A DNA stretch of 64,000 bases from Yoonia sp035117555. Its GTDB lineage: Bacteria; Pseudomonadota; Alphaproteobacteria; Rhodobacterales; Rhodobacteraceae. A program made the translations under genes and the position numbers. The DNA lies in NCBI RefSeq assembly GCF_035117555.1, contig NZ_JAYKPK010000009.1:1-64000 (forward strand). The letters are read 5' to 3'. The notes under the pieces were generated by a model, which saw only the letters and a list, made by a program, of their open reading frames with translations, ran no database searches and was not told where the DNA came from. Positions 42,801-45,800 of the stretch are shown here, one piece after another. The number at the start of each line of letters is the position of its first letter. The first letter of the stretch is position 1.

Positions 42801-45800
42801 GCGTGACGCCTGCGGCAGCACCATCCTCTGCCTGCATCTGAGCTGTGTTTTCAGCGGCTATTGTTGCCCGGTTGCGGGCAATGACATTCAGATTTCCGCC
42901 GACAACTAACCTGCTCTGGTCAATTTCAGCCTTTGCGCTCCCGAGAATGATATTACTTGCGATCAGTCCACTGACCGCAAGGCTCCCTGCCTCCGCTCCG
43001 GTATTGGTCGTGTCCTCTGCCGCCTCTGTCTTTGCAGAACCAGACAGATTTGCTGTGACTTTGTTCGCTTGCTCCGCCTGCACGACGAAATTGTCCTGCA
43101 CCAAAAAGGCAGCGTGGTCCAAGCGGGCAGTGGCATCACCGCGTACATCATTGATCGCCACAGCCAGACCAACGGCTGCCCCGCCAGCACTGCCCGATGA
43201 CAGTGTTATATTTGCGGAGATTTCGGCAGTGTTTTTGGCGCTCAGTTCGAAGTTTCCGCCAATGTAATCAGATTGCGCAGGCTGGACAGCATGGATGATT
43301 TGAACGGACGCATCTGCATTCACCCGGTTGCTGGCAAGAATGACACCAACACCCGCCGACCCACCAGAGCTTTGGGCAGTGTTGGAGATTTCAGCAGTAA
43401 TCTTTGCACCAGTGCCGTCTTGGCCCGCACGCACTTGCAGGTCCTGACCCACAGCAAGCGTCGTATCGTCAATCAGAACCTCGATGGCAAAAGGATCGGG
43501 GGTGCCAATCTGTGTGCCTAATAACGCATCAATCGCGTTGAAAAAGATATTCTGTGGCGCATATCCAATGGTGTTAAACGCCAAAATCACGCCGACGGCC
43601 GCTCCATCCGCAGTCGCTTCTGCCGTGTTTTTTGCGCTGATCTGGGCCTGATTATCCGCTATGACAGACAGGTTTCCGCCTGCATCGAGCACTGAACCCG
43701 AGATGACGACCGACACATCCCCCAGGATCTGATTGGTCGCGATCAGACCGCCAACGGCAATACCGCCGCCGGAATTTTGAGCGTCGGCGCTTTGAACCTT
43801 GTCGCCAGCCGCACTGTCAACTTTTACAATTCCAGACAATGTCGCATCAACACTGCTGACACCGGTCGCCTCGATATTCAAAGCACCATCCGCTCCGACC
43901 GTCGCACCTGCGACATTAATCGACGCGCCCGAACGCAGGTCGTTCCTTGCAACCAAGGCAGCAGCGCCCGCAGATCCACCCGATTGCGCATTGACCGACA
44001 GGTCCGCATCAATGGAAGCAGCGTCAGACGCCTTAATCGACAGATCACCGCCAGCCCACAGCATGCTTGCGTCATCAACACTGTTAATCTCAACCCGCGT
44101 GCGCGAGGCGACCATGTTGCTTGCAAACAAAAGACCAACGGCGGACCCCGTGTCGGATGCAGCAGCAGACGCAAGGATTGCACTCAGCTTTTGTGAATTG
44201 CCTGCCTCGACGAACAGATCTCCATCCGCCTCAACGATGCTGTCTTGAACTTTGACGACCGCCTGCGACGGCTGAGCCTCACCAAGCTCTGTCCCCAAAA
44301 GGGCATCTACAGATGCGAACAGAATGTTTTGAGGGTCATAGCCAATCGTATTGAAGGCGAGCATTGCACTGACAGCAGTGCCGGTCCCAGCTGCCGCAGC
44401 CGTATTTTCGGCAGAAATCTCGCCTCCGTTGTCTGCTAGGAATGAAATATCGCCGCCAGCATCAAGCGCGCTCGCATCCACCAGAATCTCGGCCGCAGAC
44501 CGGATCGCATTCGTCGCCACGACGCCTGTCAGCGCAAACGATGCGCCTGCCGCAGGCTCTGTACCTTCTTCAGCTTCAGGCTGATTCCCTGCGACACTGG
44601 CTGTAATCAAGCCTGCCGACTGCGCAGTGGTGCTGACGTCGTCACCTGCCTTGATTTTTGTCTCTTCGATATCAATGTCAGCCGAGATAGTCAGATCATT
44701 GCGGGCAGCGATGCCACCAACTGCAGGGCCGCCTGCGCTCGCGACCTCCAAGTCAACGCGGGCAGAAATGGCCGCAGCCATATTCGCAACCAATGCGACG
44801 TCAGTGCCCGCAAAAATACCCTTTCCATTGTCGTCAGACGCTGTGTTCTCGGTCAGGCGAATAGCGGCAGAACCCGCGAGCATATTGCTTGCAAGGACGA
44901 AACCAGATGCGGCAGATTCCCCACCGCTTATTGCTGCGGCGGCAACCTCGGCCTCGACCTCAGGCCGCAGATTTGCCTCAAGGCTCAACGCCTGCCCAGC
45001 GACCAGACGCGCGCGGCTAACTGAAATCTCTGCCAGTAAAGGCGCGGCTGTCCCAAGATTCGTACCCAAAAGGGAATCAATAGCGTCGAAAAGAATATTC
45101 TGCGGCGCATAACCCAGTGTGTTGAAGGCCAGCGTCACACCAATCGCGGCACCACTGTCAGAGAAGGCGACAGCTGTGTTTTTTGCCGTAATCTTTGCCT
45201 GATTGTCAGCAAGAACTGACAAGTTCCGGCCCGCGTCAAGCGTCGCATCAGTGATGCTGACTGTCACATCCCCAAGGATCAAGTTCGAAGCGATCAAACC
45301 GCCGACGGCAATGCCACCGCCAGGATTTTGACTGTCCGAGCTTTCAACCTTGTCACCAGCCGCGCCATCAACCTTTGTCACACCCGCTAGCTTTGCATCA
45401 ACTTTGCTGACACCAAGCGCCTCGACGCTAAGCGCACCCGCTGCCGTAACCGTCGCGTCCTCAATTTCAATGTCTGCACCCGCACCCACGTCATTGCGGG
45501 CAACAAGACTGCCGACACCAGCCGAACCACCTGTTTCAGCATTGACCGCCAGATCTGCACTGATCGACGCGGCATCAAAAGCTTTGATCGACAGATCGAC
45601 ACCAGAAGCCAGACGCGTCTCGGTCAATATCCGCTTGATGACCACCTGCGTGCGCGATGCAATCATATTGCCCGCGATCAGGAAACCAACCGCCGCGGCA
45701 GTTTCAGAAGCGGCGGCTGCCGCAAGGATGGCCCCAAGCGTCTGCCTGTTGTGCGCCTCAACTGACAGGTTACCATCAGCAACAAGGATACTGTCCTGAA